From positions 4,836,001-4,900,000 of the forward strand of contig CANOQG010000007.1 of NCBI GenBank assembly GCA_947568835.1: a stretch of DNA of 64,000 nucleotides. The letters run 5' to 3'. The DNA is from Protonemura montana (Eukaryota; Arthropoda; Insecta; Plecoptera; Nemouridae). The notes under the pieces were generated by a model, which saw only the letters and a program-made list of their open reading frames with translations, was not told the origin of the DNA and searched no databases. This document shows, piece by piece, positions 1 through 12,457 of this stretch (positions are counted from its first letter, which is position 1; each line of letters opens with the position of its first letter). The translations under genes and the position numbers were made by a program.

Positions 1-540
1 GCCCCATGTCCTGCCCCATGTCCTGTCCCATGTCATGTCCCATGTCCTGCTCCATGTCCTGCCCCATGTCCTGCCCCATGTCCTGCCCTATGTCCTGCCC
101 CATGTCCTGCCCCATGTCCTGCCCCATGTCCTGCCCTATGTCCTGTCCCATGTCCTGCCTCATGTCCTACCCCATGTCCTGCCCTATGTCCTGCCCCATG
201 TCCTGCCCCATGTCCTGCCCCATGTCCTGCCCCATGTCCTGCCCCATGTCCTGTCCCATGTCATGTCCCATGTCCTGCTCCATGTCCTGCCCCATGTCCT
301 GCCCCATGTCCTGCCCTATGTCCTGTCCCATGTCCTGCCTCATGTCCTACCCCATGTCCTGCCCTATGTCCTGCCCCATGTCCTGCCCCATGTCCTGCCC
401 CATGTCCTGCCCCATGTCCTGCCCCATGTCCTGTCCCATGTCATGTCCCATGTCCTGCTCCATGTCCTGCCCCATGTCCTGCCCCATGTCCTGCCCTATG
501 TCCTGCCCCATGTCCTGCCCCATGTCCTGCCCCATGTCCT
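1..540. repeat. 180-bp sub-repeat (15 units) inside the 2.3-kb repeat
   Basis: Bases 181-300 and 361-480 are identical, so a 15-unit sub-period of 180 bp is present. Each sub-repeat carries the sequence of variants CTGTCC, CATGTCATGTCC, CTGCTC, CCTATG, CTGCCT and CTACCCC. The register breaks after about 505. Related 132-bp and 180-bp spacings of the same variant string continue to about 870 and recur near 2,330-3,170, 13,690-14,500 and 23,440-24,250. This is the shortest clear level of higher-order organisation above the 12-bp unit. Confidence 0.75.
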
Positions 541-2329
541 GCCCCATGTCCTGCCCCATGTCCTGTCCCATGTCCTGCCCTATGTCCTGCCCCATGTCCT
601 GCCCCATGTCCTGCCCCATGTCCTGCCCCATGTCCTGCCCCATGTCCTGTCCCATGTCATGTCCCATGTCCTGCTCCATGTCCTGCCCCATGTCCTGCCC
701 CATGTCCTGCCCTATGTCCTGCCCCATGTCCTGCCCCATGTCCTGCCCCATGTCCTGCCCCATGTCCTGCCCCATGTCCTGTCCCATGTCATGTCCCATG
801 TCCTGCTCCATGTCCTGCCCCATGTCCTGCCCCATGTCCTGCCCCAAGTCCTGCCTCATGTCCTGCCCCATGTCCTGACCCATGTCCTGCCCCATGTCCT
901 GCCCCATGTCCTGTCTCATGTCATGTCCCATGTCCTGCTCCATGTCCTGCCCCATGTCCTGCCCCATGTCCCATGTCCTGCCTCATGTCCTGCCCCATGT
1001 CCTGCCCCATGTCCTGCCCCATGTCCTGCCCCATGTCCTGCCCCATGTCCCATGTCATGCCCCAGGTCCTGCCCCATGTCCTGCCCCATGTCCTGCCCCA
1101 TGTCCTGCCCCATGTCCTGCCCCATGTCCTGCCCCATGTCCTGCCCCATGTCCTGCCACATGTCCTGCCCCATGTCCTGCCCCATGTCCTGTCCCATGTC
1201 CTGCCCCATGTCCTGCCCCATGTCCTGCCCCTAGTCCTGCCCTATGTCCTGTCCCATGTCCTGCCCCATGTCCTGCCCCATGTCCTGTCCGATGTCCTGC
1301 CTCATGTTTTGCCCCATGTCCTGCCCTATGTCCTGCCCCATGTCCTGCCCCATGTCCTGTCCCATGTCCTGCCCCATGTCCTGACCCATGTCCTGCCCCA
1401 TGTCCTGCCCTATGTCCTGTCCCATGTCCTGCCCCATGTCCTGCCCCATGTCCTGCCCTATGTCCTGCCCCATGTCTTGCCCCATGTCCCATGTCCTGCC
1501 CCATGTCCTGCCCCATGTCCTGCCCCATGTCCTGCCCTATGTCCTGCCCCATGTCCTGCCCCATTTTCTGCTCCATGTCCCGCCCCATGTCCTGCCCCAT
1601 GTCCCATGTCATGCCCCATGTCCTGCCCCATGTCCTGCCACATGTCCTGTCCCATGTCCTGCTCCATGTCCTGCCCCATGTCTTACCTCATGTCCCATGT
1701 CCTGCCTCATGTCCTGCCCCATGTCCTGCCCCATATCCTGCCCCATGTCCTGCCCCATGTCCTGCCCCATGTCCTTCCCCATGTCCTGCTCCATGTCCTG
1801 CCCCATGTCTCATGTCCTGCCCCATGTCCTGCCCCATGTCCTGTCCCATGTCCTGCCCCATGTCCTGCCCCATGTCCTGCCCCATGTCCTGCCCCATGTC
1901 CTGCCCCATGTCCTGCCCCATGTCCTGTCCCATGTCCTGCCCCATGTCCTGCCCCATGTCCTGCCCCAAGTCCTGCCTCATGTCCTGCCCCATGTCCTGA
2001 CCCATGTCCTGCCCCATGTCCTGCCCCATGTCCTGTCTCATGTCATGTCCCATGTCCTGCTCCATGTCCTGCCCCATGTCCTGCCCCATGTCCCATGTCC
2101 TGCCTCATGTCCTGCCCCATGTCCTGCCCCATGTCCTGCCCCATGTCCTGCCCCATGTCCTGCCCCATGTCCTGCCCCATGTCCTGTCCCATGTCCTGCC
2201 CCATGTTTTGCCCCATGTCCTGCCCCATGTCCTGCCCTATGTCCTGTCCCATGTCCTGCCTCATGTCCTACCCCATGTCCTGCCCTATGTCCTGCCCCAT
2301 GTCCTGCCCCATGTCCTGCCCCATGTCCT
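1..2329. repeat. 2,329-bp higher-order repeat, copy 1 (cut by window start)
   Basis: The variant order from base 1 recurs from base 2,330 and the match runs to about 2,465 against 4,794. The period of 2,329 bp equals 190 full 12-bp units plus seven 7-bp short units. The short units lie near 968, 1,048, 1,488, 1,600, 1,691, 1,809 and 2,088. Landmarks inside are a CTAG unit at 1,232 and CTGACC units at 876, 1,382 and 1,998. I saw three differences from copy 2. They are a G at about 1,291 (CCGATG, where copy 2 has CCCATG), CATGTC at about 1,470 where copy 2 has CATATC, and a CCCATG near 1,905 where copy 2 has CCTATG. The copy probably begins upstream of the window. Confidence 0.85.
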
Positions 2330-4794
2330 GCCCCATGTCCTGCCCCATGTCCTGTCCCATGTCATGTCCCATGTCCTGCTCCATGTCCTGCCCCATGTCC
2401 TGCCCCATGTCCTGCCCTATGTCCTGCCCCATGTCCTGCCCCATGTCCTGCCCCATGTCCTGCCCTATGTCCTGTCCCATGTCCTGCCTCATGTCCTACC
2501 CCATGTCCTGCCCTATGTCCTGCCCCATGTCCTGCCCCATGTCCTGCCCCATGTCCTGCCCCATGTCCTGCCCCATGTCCTGTCCCATGTCATGTCCCAT
2601 GTCCTGCTCCATGTCCTGCCCCATGTCCTGCCCCATGTCCTGCCCTATGTCCTGTCCCATGTCCTGCCTCATGTCCTACCCCATGTCCTGCCCTATGTCC
2701 TGCCCCATGTCCTGCCCCATGTCCTGCCCCATGTCCTGCCCCATGTCCTGCCCCATGTCCTGTCCCATGTCATGTCCCATGTCCTGCTCCATGTCCTGCC
2801 CCATGTCCTGCCCCATGTCCTGCCCTATGTCCTGCCCCATGTCCTGCCCCATGTCCTGCCCCATGTCCTGCCCCATGTCCTGCCCCATGTCCTGTCCCAT
2901 GTCCTGCCCTATGTCCTGCCCCATGTCCTGCCCCATGTCCTGCCCCATGTCCTGCCCCATGTCCTGCCCCATGTCCTGTCCCATGTCATGTCCCATGTCC
3001 TGCTCCATGTCCTGCCCCATGTCCTGCCCCATGTCCTGCCCTATGTCCTGCCCCATGTCCTGCCCCATGTCCTGCCCCATGTCCTGCCCCATGTCCTGCC
3101 CCATGTCCTGTCCCATGTCATGTCCCATGTCCTGCTCCATGTCCTGCCCCATGTCCTGCCCCATGTCCTGCCCCAAGTCCTGCCTCATGTCCTGCCCCAT
3201 GTCCTGACCCATGTCCTGCCCCATGTCCTGCCCCATGTCCTGTCTCATGTCATGTCCCATGTCCTGCTCCATGTCCTGCCCCATGTCCTGCCCCATGTCC
3301 CATGTCCTGCCTCATGTCCTGCCCCATGTCCTGCCCCATGTCCTGCCCCATGTCCTGCCCCATGTCCTGCCCCATGTCCCATGTCATGCCCCAGGTCCTG
3401 CCCCATGTCCTGCCCCATGTCCTGCCCCATGTCCTGCCCCATGTCCTGCCCCATGTCCTGCCCCATGTCCTGCCCCATGTCCTGCCACATGTCCTGCCCC
3501 ATGTCCTGCCCCATGTCCTGTCCCATGTCCTGCCCCATGTCCTGCCCCATGTCCTGCCCCTAGTCCTGCCCTATGTCCTGTCCCATGTCCTGCCCCATGT
3601 CCTGCCCCATGTCCTGTCCCATGTCCTGCCTCATGTTTTGCCCCATGTCCTGCCCTATGTCCTGCCCCATGTCCTGCCCCATGTCCTGTCCCATGTCCTG
3701 CCCCATGTCCTGACCCATGTCCTGCCCCATGTCCTGCCCTATGTCCTGTCCCATGTCCTGCCCCATGTCCTGCCCCATGTCCTGCCCTATGTCCTGCCCC
3801 ATATCTTGCCCCATGTCCCATGTCCTGCCCCATGTCCTGCCCCATGTCCTGCCCCATGTCCTGCCCTATGTCCTGCCCCATGTCCTGCCCCATTTTCTGC
3901 TCCATGTCCCGCCCCATGTCCTGCCCCATGTCCCATGTCATGCCCCATGTCCTGCCCCATGTCCTGCCACATGTCCTGTCCCATGTCCTGCTCCATGTCC
4001 TGCCCCATGTCTTACCTCATGTCCCATGTCCTGCCTCATGTCCTGCCCCATGTCCTGCCCCATATCCTGCCCCATGTCCTGCCCCATGTCCTGCCCCATG
4101 TCCTTCCCCATGTCCTGCTCCATGTCCTGCCCCATGTCTCATGTCCTGCCCCATGTCCTGCCCCATGTCCTGTCCCATGTCCTGCCCCATGTCCTGCCCC
4201 ATGTCCTGCCCCATGTCCTGCCCCATGTCCTGCCCTATGTCCTGCCCCATGTCCTGTCCCATGTCCTGCCCCATGTCCTGCCCCATGTCCTGCCCCAAGT
4301 CCTGCCTCATGTCCTGCCCCATGTCCTGACCCATGTCCTGCCCCATGTCCTGCCCCATGTCCTGTCTCATGTCATGTCCCATGTCCTGCTCCATGTCCTG
4401 CCCCATGTCCTGCCCCATGTCCCATGTCCTGCCTCATGTCCTGCCCCATGTCCTGCCCCATGTCCTGCCCCATGTCCTGCCCCATGTCCTGCCCCATGTC
4501 CTGCCCCATGTCCTGTCCCATGTCCTGCCCCATGTTTTGCCCCATGTCCTGCCCCATGTCCTGCCCTATGTCCTGTCCCATGTCCTGCCTCATGTCCTAC
4601 CCCATGTCCTGCCCTATGTCCTGCCCCATGTCCTGCCCCATGTCCTGCCCCATGTCCTGCCCCATGTCCTGCCCCATGTCCTGTCCCATGTCATGTCCCA
4701 TGTCCTGCTCCATGTCCTGCCCCATGTCCTGCCCCATGTCCTGCCCTATGTCCTGCCCCATGTCCTGCCCCATGTCCTGCCCCATGTCCTGCCC
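2330..4794. repeat. 2,329-bp higher-order repeat, copy 2
   Basis: Direct tandem copy of bases 1-2,465, joined head to tail at 2,329/2,330. The match stops near 4,794, where this copy keeps CCCATG but the partner at about 2,466 has CCTATG. It carries the CTAG unit at 3,561 and CTGACC units at 3,205, 3,711 and 4,327, each exactly 2,329 bases after its partner. The 3' part overlaps the start of the next higher-order repeat (3,657), so the two duplications are layered. Confidence 0.85.
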
Positions 4795-7700
4795 CATGTC
4801 CTGCCCCATGTCCTGTCCCATGTCATGTCCCATGTCCTGCTCCATGTCCTGCCCCATGTCCTGCCCCATGTCCTGCCCCAAGTCCTGCCTCATGTCCTGC
4901 CCCATGTCCTGACCCATGTCCTGCCCCATGTCCTGCCCCATGTCCTGTCTCATGTCATGTCCCATGTCCTGCTCCATGTCCTGCCCCATGTCCTGCCCCA
5001 TGTCCCATGTCCTGCCTCATGTCCTGCCCCATGTCCTGCCCCATGTCCTGCCCCATGTCCTGCCCCATGTCCTGCCCCATGTCCTGCCCCATGTCCTGTC
5101 CCATGTCCTGCCCCATGTTTTGCCCCATGTCCTGCCCCATGTCCTGCCCTATGTCCTGTCCCATGTCCTGCCTCATGTCCTACCCCATGTCCTGCCCTAT
5201 GTCCTGCCCCATGTCCTGCCCCATGTCCTGCCCCATGTCCTGCCCCATGTCCTGCCCCATGTCCTGTCCCATGTCATGTCCCATGTCCTGCTCCATGTCC
5301 TGCCCCATGTCCTGCCCCATGTCCTGCCCTATGTCCTGCCCCATGTTCCCTCCCATGTCCTGCCCCATGTCCTGCCCTTTGTCCTGTCCCATTTCCTGCC
5401 CCATGTCCTGCCCCATGTCCTGCCCTATGTCCTGCCCCATGTCCTGCCCCATGTCTTGCCCCATGTCCCATGTCCTGCCCCATGTCCTGCCCCATGTCCT
5501 GCCCCATGTCCTTCCCTATGTCCTGTCCCATGTCTTGCCCCATGTCCTGCCCCATGTCCTGCTCCATGTCCTCCCCCTGTCCTGCCCCATGTCCCATGTC
5601 CTGCCCCATGTCCTGCCCCATGTCCGGCCCCATGTCCTGCCCCATGTCCCATGTCCTGCCTCATGTCCTGCCCCATGTCCTGCCCCATGTCCTGCCCCAT
5701 GTCCTGCCCCATGTCCTGCCCCATGTCCTGTCCCATGTCCTGCCCCATGTCCTGCCCCATGTCCTGCTCCATGTCCTCCCCCTGTTATGCCCCATGTCCC
5801 ATGTCCTGCCCCATGTCCTGCCCCATGTCCTGCCCCATGTGCTGCCCTATGTCTTGTCCCATGTCCTGCCCCATGTCCTGCCCCATGTCCTGCCCCATGT
5901 CCTGCCCTATGTCTTGTCCCATGTCCTGCCCCATGTCCTGCCCCATGTCCTGTCCCATGTCCTGCTCCATGTCCTGCCCCATGTCTTGCCCCATGTCCCA
6001 TGTCCTGCCTCATGTCCTGCCCCATGTCCTGCCCCATGTCCTGCCCCATGTCCTGCCCCATGTCCTGCCCCATGTCCTGCCCTATGTCCTGCCCCATGTC
6101 CTGCCCCATGTCCTGCCCTATGTCCTGTCCCATGTCCTGTCCCATGTCATGTCCCATGTCCTGCTCCATGTCCTGCCCCATGTCCTGCCCCATGTCCTGC
6201 CCTATGTCCTGCCCCATGTCCTGCCCCATGTCCTGCTCCATGTCCTGCCCCATGTCCTGCCCCATGTCCCATGTCATGCCCCAGGTCCTGCCCCATGTCC
6301 TGCCCCATGTCCTGCCCCATGTCCTGCCCCATGTCCTGCCCTATGTCCTGTCCCATGTCCTGCCCCTTGTCCTGCCCCATGTCCTGCTACATGTCCTGCC
6401 CCATGTCCCATGTCCTGCCCCATTTCCTGCCCCATGTCCTGCCCCATGTCCTGCCCCATGTCCTGCCACATGTCCTGCCCCATGTCCTGCCCCATGTCCT
6501 GTCCCATGTCCTGCCCCATGTCCTGCCCCATGTCCTGCCCCTAGTCCTGCCCTATGTCCTGTCCTATGTCCTGCCCCATGTCCTGCCCCATGTCCTGTCC
6601 CATGTCCTGCCTCATGTCCTGCCCCATGTCCTGCCCTATGTCCTGCCCCATGTCCTGCCCCATGTCCTGTCCCATGTCCTGCCCCATGTCCTGCCCCATG
6701 TCCTGCCCCATGTCCTGCCCTATGTCCTGTCCCATGTCCTGCCCTTTGTCCTGCCCCATGTCCTGCCCTATGTCCTGCCCCATGTCCTGCCCCATGTCCT
6801 TCCCCATGTCCTGCTCCATGTCCTGCCCCATGTCCCATGTCCTGCCCCATGTCCTGCCCCATGTCCTGTCCCATGTCCTGCCCCATGTCCTGCCCCATGT
6901 CCTGCCCCATGTCCTGCCCCATGTCCTGCCCCATGTCCTGCCCCATGTCCTGCCCCATGTCCAATGTCCTGCCTCATGTCCTGCCCCATGTCCTGCCCCA
7001 TGTCCTGCCCCATGTCCTGCCCCATTTCCTGCCCCATGTCCTGCCCCATGTCCTGTCCCATGTCCTGCCCCATGTCCTGTCCCATGTCCTGCCCCATGTT
7101 TTGCCCCATGTCCTGTCCAATGTCCTGCCTCATGTCCTGCCCCATGTCCTGCCCCATGTCCTGCCCCATGTCCTGCCCCATGTCCTGTCCCATGTCCTGC
7201 CCCATGTCATGCCCCATGTCCTGCCCCATGTCCTGCCCCATGTCCCATGTCCTACCCCATGTCCTGCCCTTTGTCCTGTCCCATTTCCTGCCCCATGTCC
7301 TGCCCCATGTCCTGCCCCATGTCCTGCCCCATGTCCTGCCGCATGTCTTGCCCCATGTCCCATGTCCTGCCCCATGTCCTGCCCCATGTCCTGCCCCATG
7401 TCCTTCCCTATGTCCTGTCCCATGTCCTGCCCCATGTCCTGCCCCATGTCCTGCTCCATGTCCTCCCCCTGTTATGCCCCATGTCCCATGTCCTGCCCCA
7501 TGTCCTGCCCCATGTCCTGCCCCATGTCCTGCCCTATGTCTTGTCCCATGTCCTGCCCCATGTCCTGCCCCATGTCCTGCCCTATGTCCTGCCCCATGTC
7601 TTGCCCCATGTCCCATGTCCTGCCCCATGTCCTGCCCCATGTCCTGCCCCATGTCCTGCTCCATGTCTTGCCCCATGTCCTGCCCCATGTCCCATGTCAT

Positions 7701-7892
7701 GCCCCATGTCCTGCCCCATGTCCTGCCCCATGTCCTGTCCCATGTCCTGCTCCATGTCCTGCCCCATGTCTTGCCCCATGTCCCATGTCCTGCCTCATGT
7801 CCTGCCCCATGTCCTGCCCCATGTCCTGCCCCATGTCCTGCCCCATGTCCTGCCCCATGTCCTGCCCTATGTCCTGCCCCATGTCCTGCCCC
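3657..7892. repeat. 4.24-kb higher-order repeat, copy 1
   Basis: Variant order in 3,657-7,900 matches 7,893-12,148 with an offset of 4,236 bp, rising to 4,248 bp after one extra 12-bp unit in copy 2 near 10,070. The upstream limit is set by CCTATG at about 3,655 against CCCATG at 7,891. The downstream limit is CCCATG at about 7,901 against CCTATG at 12,149. Landmarks are TTCCCTCCC at 5,346, CTAG at 6,542, a GTGCTGCCC unit near 5,839, and CCTGTTATGCC near 5,784 and 7,471. The period 4,236 is exactly 353 x 12. Confidence 0.88.
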
Positions 7893-10800
7893 ATGTCCTG
7901 CCCCATGTCCTGCCCCATGTCCTGTCCCATGTCCTGCCCCATGTCCTGACCCATGTCCTGCCCCATGTCCTGCCCTATGTCCTGTCCCATGTCCTGCCCC
8001 ATGTCCTGCCCCATGTCCTGCCCTATGTCCTGCCCCATATCTTGCCCCATGTCCCATGTCCTGCCCCATGTCCTGCCCCATGTCCTGCCCCATGTCCTGC
8101 CCTATGTCCTGCCCCATGTCCTGCCCCATTTTCTGCTCCATGTCCCGCCCCATGTCCTGCCCCATGTCCCATGTCATGCCCCATGTCCTGCCCCATGTCC
8201 TGCCACATGTCCTGTCCCATGTCCTGCTCCATGTCCTGCCCCATGTCTTACCTCATGTCCCATGTCCTGCCTCATGTCCTGCTTCATGTCCTGCCCCATA
8301 TCCTGCCCCATGTCCTGCCCCATGTCCTGCCCCATGTCCTTCCCCATGTCCTGCTCCATGTCCTGCCCCATGTCTCATGTCCTGCCCCATGTCCTGCCCC
8401 ATGTCCTGTCCCATGTCCTGCCCCATGTCCTGCCCCATGTCCTGCCCCATGTCCTGCCCCATGTCCTGCCCCATGTCCTGCCCCATGTCCTGTCCCATGT
8501 CCTGCCCCATGTCCTGCCCCATGTCCTGCCCCAAGTCCTGCCTCATGTCCTGCCCCATGTCCTGACCCATGTCCTGCCCCATGTCCTGCCCCATGTCCTG
8601 TCTCATGTCATGTCCCATGTCCTGCTCCATGTCCTGCCCCATGTCCTGCCCCATGTCCCATGTCCTGCCTCATGTCCTGCCCCATGTCCTGCCCCATGTC
8701 CTGCCCCATGTTCTGCCCCATGTCCTGCCCCATGTCCTGCCCCATGTCCTGTCCCATGTCCTGCCCCATGTTTTGCCCCATGTCCTGCCCCATGTCCTGC
8801 CCTATGTCCTGTCCCATGTCCTGCCTCATGTCCTACCCCATGTCCTGCCCTATGTCCTGCCCCATGTCCTGCCCCATGTCCTGCCCCATGTCCTGCCCCA
8901 TGTCCTGCCCCATGTCCTGTCCCATGTCATGTCCCATGTCCTGCTCCATGTCCTGCCCCATGTCCTGCCCCATGTCCTGCCCTATGTCCTGCCCCATGTC
9001 CTGCCCCATGTCCTGCCCCATGTCCTGCCCCATGTCCTGCCCCATGTCCTGTCCCATGTCATGTCCCATGTCCTGCTCCATGTCCTGCCCCATGTCCTGC
9101 CCCATGTCCTGCCCCAAGTCCTGCCTCATGTCCTGCCCCATGTCCTGACCCATGTCCTGCCCCATGTCCTGCCCCATGTCCTGTCTCATGTCATGTCCCA
9201 TGTCCTGCTCCATGTCCTGCCCCATGTCCTGCCCCATGTCCCATGTCCTGCCTCATGTCCTGCCCCATGTCCTGCCCCATGTCCTGCCCCATGTCCTGCC
9301 CCATGTCCTGCCCCATGTCCTGCCCCATGTCCTGTCCCATGTCCTGCCCCATGTTTTGCCCCATGTCCTGCCCCATGTCCTGCCCTATGTCCTGTCCCAT
9401 GTCCTGCCTCATGTCCTACCCCATGTCCTGCCCTATGTCCTGCCCCATGTCCTGCCCCATGTCCTGCCCCATGTCCTGCCCCATGTCCTGCCCCATGTCC
9501 TGTCCCATGTCATGTCCCATGTCCTGCTCCATGTCCTGCCCCATGTCCTGCCCCATGTCCTGCCCTATGTCCTGCCCCATGTTCCCTCCCATGTCCTGCC
9601 CCATGTCCTGCCCTTTGTCCTGTCCCATTTCCTGCCCCATGTCCTGCCCCATGTCCTGCCCTATGTCCTGCCCCATGTCCTGCCCCATGTCTTGCCCCAT
9701 GTCCCATGTCCTGCCCCATGTCCTGCCCCATGTCCTGCCCCATGTCCTTCCCTATGTCCTGTCCCATGTCTTGCCCCATGTCCTGCCCCATGTCCTGCTC
9801 CATGTCCTCCCCCTGTCCTGCCCCATGTCCCATGTCCTGCCCCATGTCCTGCCCCATGTCCGGCCCCATGTCCTGCCCCATGTCCCATGTCCTGCCTCAT
9901 GTCCTGCCCCATGTCCTGCCCCATGTCCTGCCCCATGTCCTGCCCCATGTCCTGCCCCATGTCCTGTCCCATGTCCTGCCCCATGTCCTGCCCCATGTCC
10001 TGCTCCATGTCCTCCCCCTGTTATGCCCCATGTCCCATGTCCTGCCCCATGTCCTGCCCCATGTCCTGCCCCATGTCCTGCCCCATGTGCTGCCCTATGT
10101 CTTGTCCCATGTCCTGCCCCATGTCCTGCCCCATGTCCTGCCCCATGTCCTGCCCTATGTCTTGTCCCATGTCCTGCCCCATGTCCTGCCCCATGTCCTG
10201 TCCCATGTCCTGCTCCATGTCCTGCCCCATGTCTTGCCCCATGTCCCATGTCCTGCCTCATGTCCTGCCCCATGTCCTGCCCCATGTCCTGCCCCATGTC
10301 CTGCCCCATGTCCTGCCCCATGTCCTGCCCTATGTCCTGCCCCATGTCCTGCCCCATGTCCTGCCCTATGTCCTGTCCCATGTCCTGTCCCATGTCATGT
10401 CCCATGTCCTGCTCCATGTCCTGCCCCATGTCCTGCCCCATGTCCTGCCCTATGTCCTGCCCCATGTCCTGCCCCATGTCCTGCTCCATGCCCTGCCCCA
10501 TGTCCTGCCCCATGTCCCATGTCATGCCCCAGGTCCTGCCCCATGTCCTGCCCCATGTCCTGCCCCATGTCCTGCCCCATGTCCTGCCCTATGTCCTGTC
10601 CCATGTCCTGCCCCTTGTCCTGCCCCATGTCCTGCTACATGTCCTGCCCCATGTCCCATGTCCTGCCCCATTTCCTGCCCCATGTCCTGCCCCATGTCCT
10701 GCCCCATGTCCTGCCACATGTCCTGCCCCATGTCCTGCCCCATGTCCTGTCCCATGTCCTGCCCCATGTCCTGCCCCATGTCCTGCCCCTAGTCCTGCCC

Positions 10801-12148
10801 TATGTCCTGTCCTATGTCCTGCCCCATGTCCTGCCCCATGTCCTGTCCCATGTCCTGCCTCATGTCCTGCCCCATGTCCTGCCCTATGTCCTGCCCCATG
10901 TCCTGCCCCATGTCCTGTCCCATGTCCTGCCCCATGTCCTGCCCCATGTCCTGCCCCATGTCCTGCCCTATGTCCTGTCCCATGTCCTGCCCTTTGTCCT
11001 GCCCCATGTCCTGCCCTATGTCCTGCCCCATGTCCTGCCCCATGTCCTTCCCCATGTCCTGCTCCATGTCCTGCCCCATGTCCCATGTCCTGCCCCATGT
11101 CCTGCCCCATGTCCTGTCCCATGTCCTGCCCCATGTCCTGCCCCATGTCCTGCCCCATGTCCTGCCCCATGTCCTGCCCCATGTCCTGCCCCATGTCCTG
11201 CCCCATGTCCAATGTCCTGCCTCATGTCCTGCCCCATGTCCTGCCCCATGTCCTGCCCCATGTCCTGCCCCATTTCCTGCCCCATGTCCTGCCCCATGTC
11301 CTGTCCCATGTCCTGCCCCATGTCCTGTCCCATGTCCTGCCCCATGTTTTGCCCCATGTCCTGTCCAATGTCCTGCCTCATGTCCTGCCCCATGTCCTGC
11401 CCCATGTCCTGCCCCATGTCCTGCCCCATGTCCTGTCCCATGTCCTGCCCCATGTCATGCCCCATGTCCTGCCCCATGTCCTGCCCCATGTCCCATGTCC
11501 TACCCCATGTCCTGCCCTTTGTCCTGTCCCATTTCCTGCCCCATGTCCTGCCCCATGTCCTGCCCCATGTCCTGCCCCATGTCCTGCCGCATGTCTTGCC
11601 CCATGTCCCATGTCCTGCCCCATGTCCTGCCCCATGTCCTGCCCCATGTCCTTCCCTATGTCCTGTCCCATGTCCTGCCCCATGTCCTGCCCCATGTCCT
11701 GCTCCATGTCCTCCCCCTGTTATGCCCCATGTCCCATGTCCTGCCCCATGTCCTGCCCCATGTCCTGCCCCATGTCCTGCCCTATGTCTTGTCCCATGTC
11801 CTGCCCCATGTCCTGCCCCATGTCCTGCCCTATGTCCTGCCCCATGTCTTGCCCCATGTCCCATGTCCTGCCCCATGTCCTGCCCCATGTCCTGCCCCAT
11901 GTCCTGCTCCATGTCTTGCCCCATGTCCTGCCCCATGTCCCATGTCATGCCCCATGTCCTGCCCCATGTCCTGCCCCATGTCCTGTCCCATGTCCTGCTC
12001 CATGTCCTGCCCCATGTCTTGCCCCATGTCCCATGTCCTGCCTCATGTCCTGCCCCATGTCCTGCCCCATGTCCTGCCCCATGTCCTGCCCCATGTCCTG
12101 CCCCATGTCCTGCCCTATGTCCTGCCCCATGTCCTGCCCCATGTCCTG
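7893..12148. repeat. 4.24-kb higher-order repeat, copy 2
   Basis: Direct tandem copy of 3,657-7,900. Landmarks shift as expected: TTCCCTCCC at 9,582 (plus 4,236) and CTAG at 10,790 (plus 4,248). Visible private changes are an extra canonical 12-bp unit near 10,070, a CTGCTTCATG unit near 8,281, CATGTTCTG near 8,710 and CATGCCCTG near 10,489. Identity to copy 1 is therefore very high but not complete, which argues against a simple assembly duplication of the same reads. Confidence 0.87.
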
Positions 12149-12457
12149 CCCTATGTCCTGTCCCATGTCCTGTCCCATGTCATGTCCCATGTCCTGCTCC
12201 ATGTCCTGCCCCATGTCCTGCCCCATGTCCTGCCCTATGTCCTGCCCCATGTCCTGCCCCATGTCCTGCTCCATGTCCTGCCCCATGTCCTGCCCCATGT
12301 CCCATGTCATGCCCCAGGTCCTGCCCCATGTCCTGCCCCATGTCCTGCCCCATGTCCTGCCCCATGTCCTGCCCTATGTCCTGTCCCATGTCCTGCCCCT
12401 TGTCCTGCCCCATGTCCTGCTACATGTCCTGCCCCATGTCCCATGTCCTGCCCCATT

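Noticed and set aside
973..3207. Cysteine- and proline-rich protein resembling keratin-associated or metallothionein-like sequence
   Set aside because: Composition follows directly from ATG-TCC-TGC-CCC. There is no conserved non-repeat terminus, and the DNA-level repeat identity exceeds what protein constraint would give.
5340..5360. TTCCCTCCC units as a recombination-hotspot (PRDM9-like) or promoter motif
   Set aside because: The match to the known 13-base motif is poor, the species is unknown, and the breakpoints I placed do not cluster at these units.
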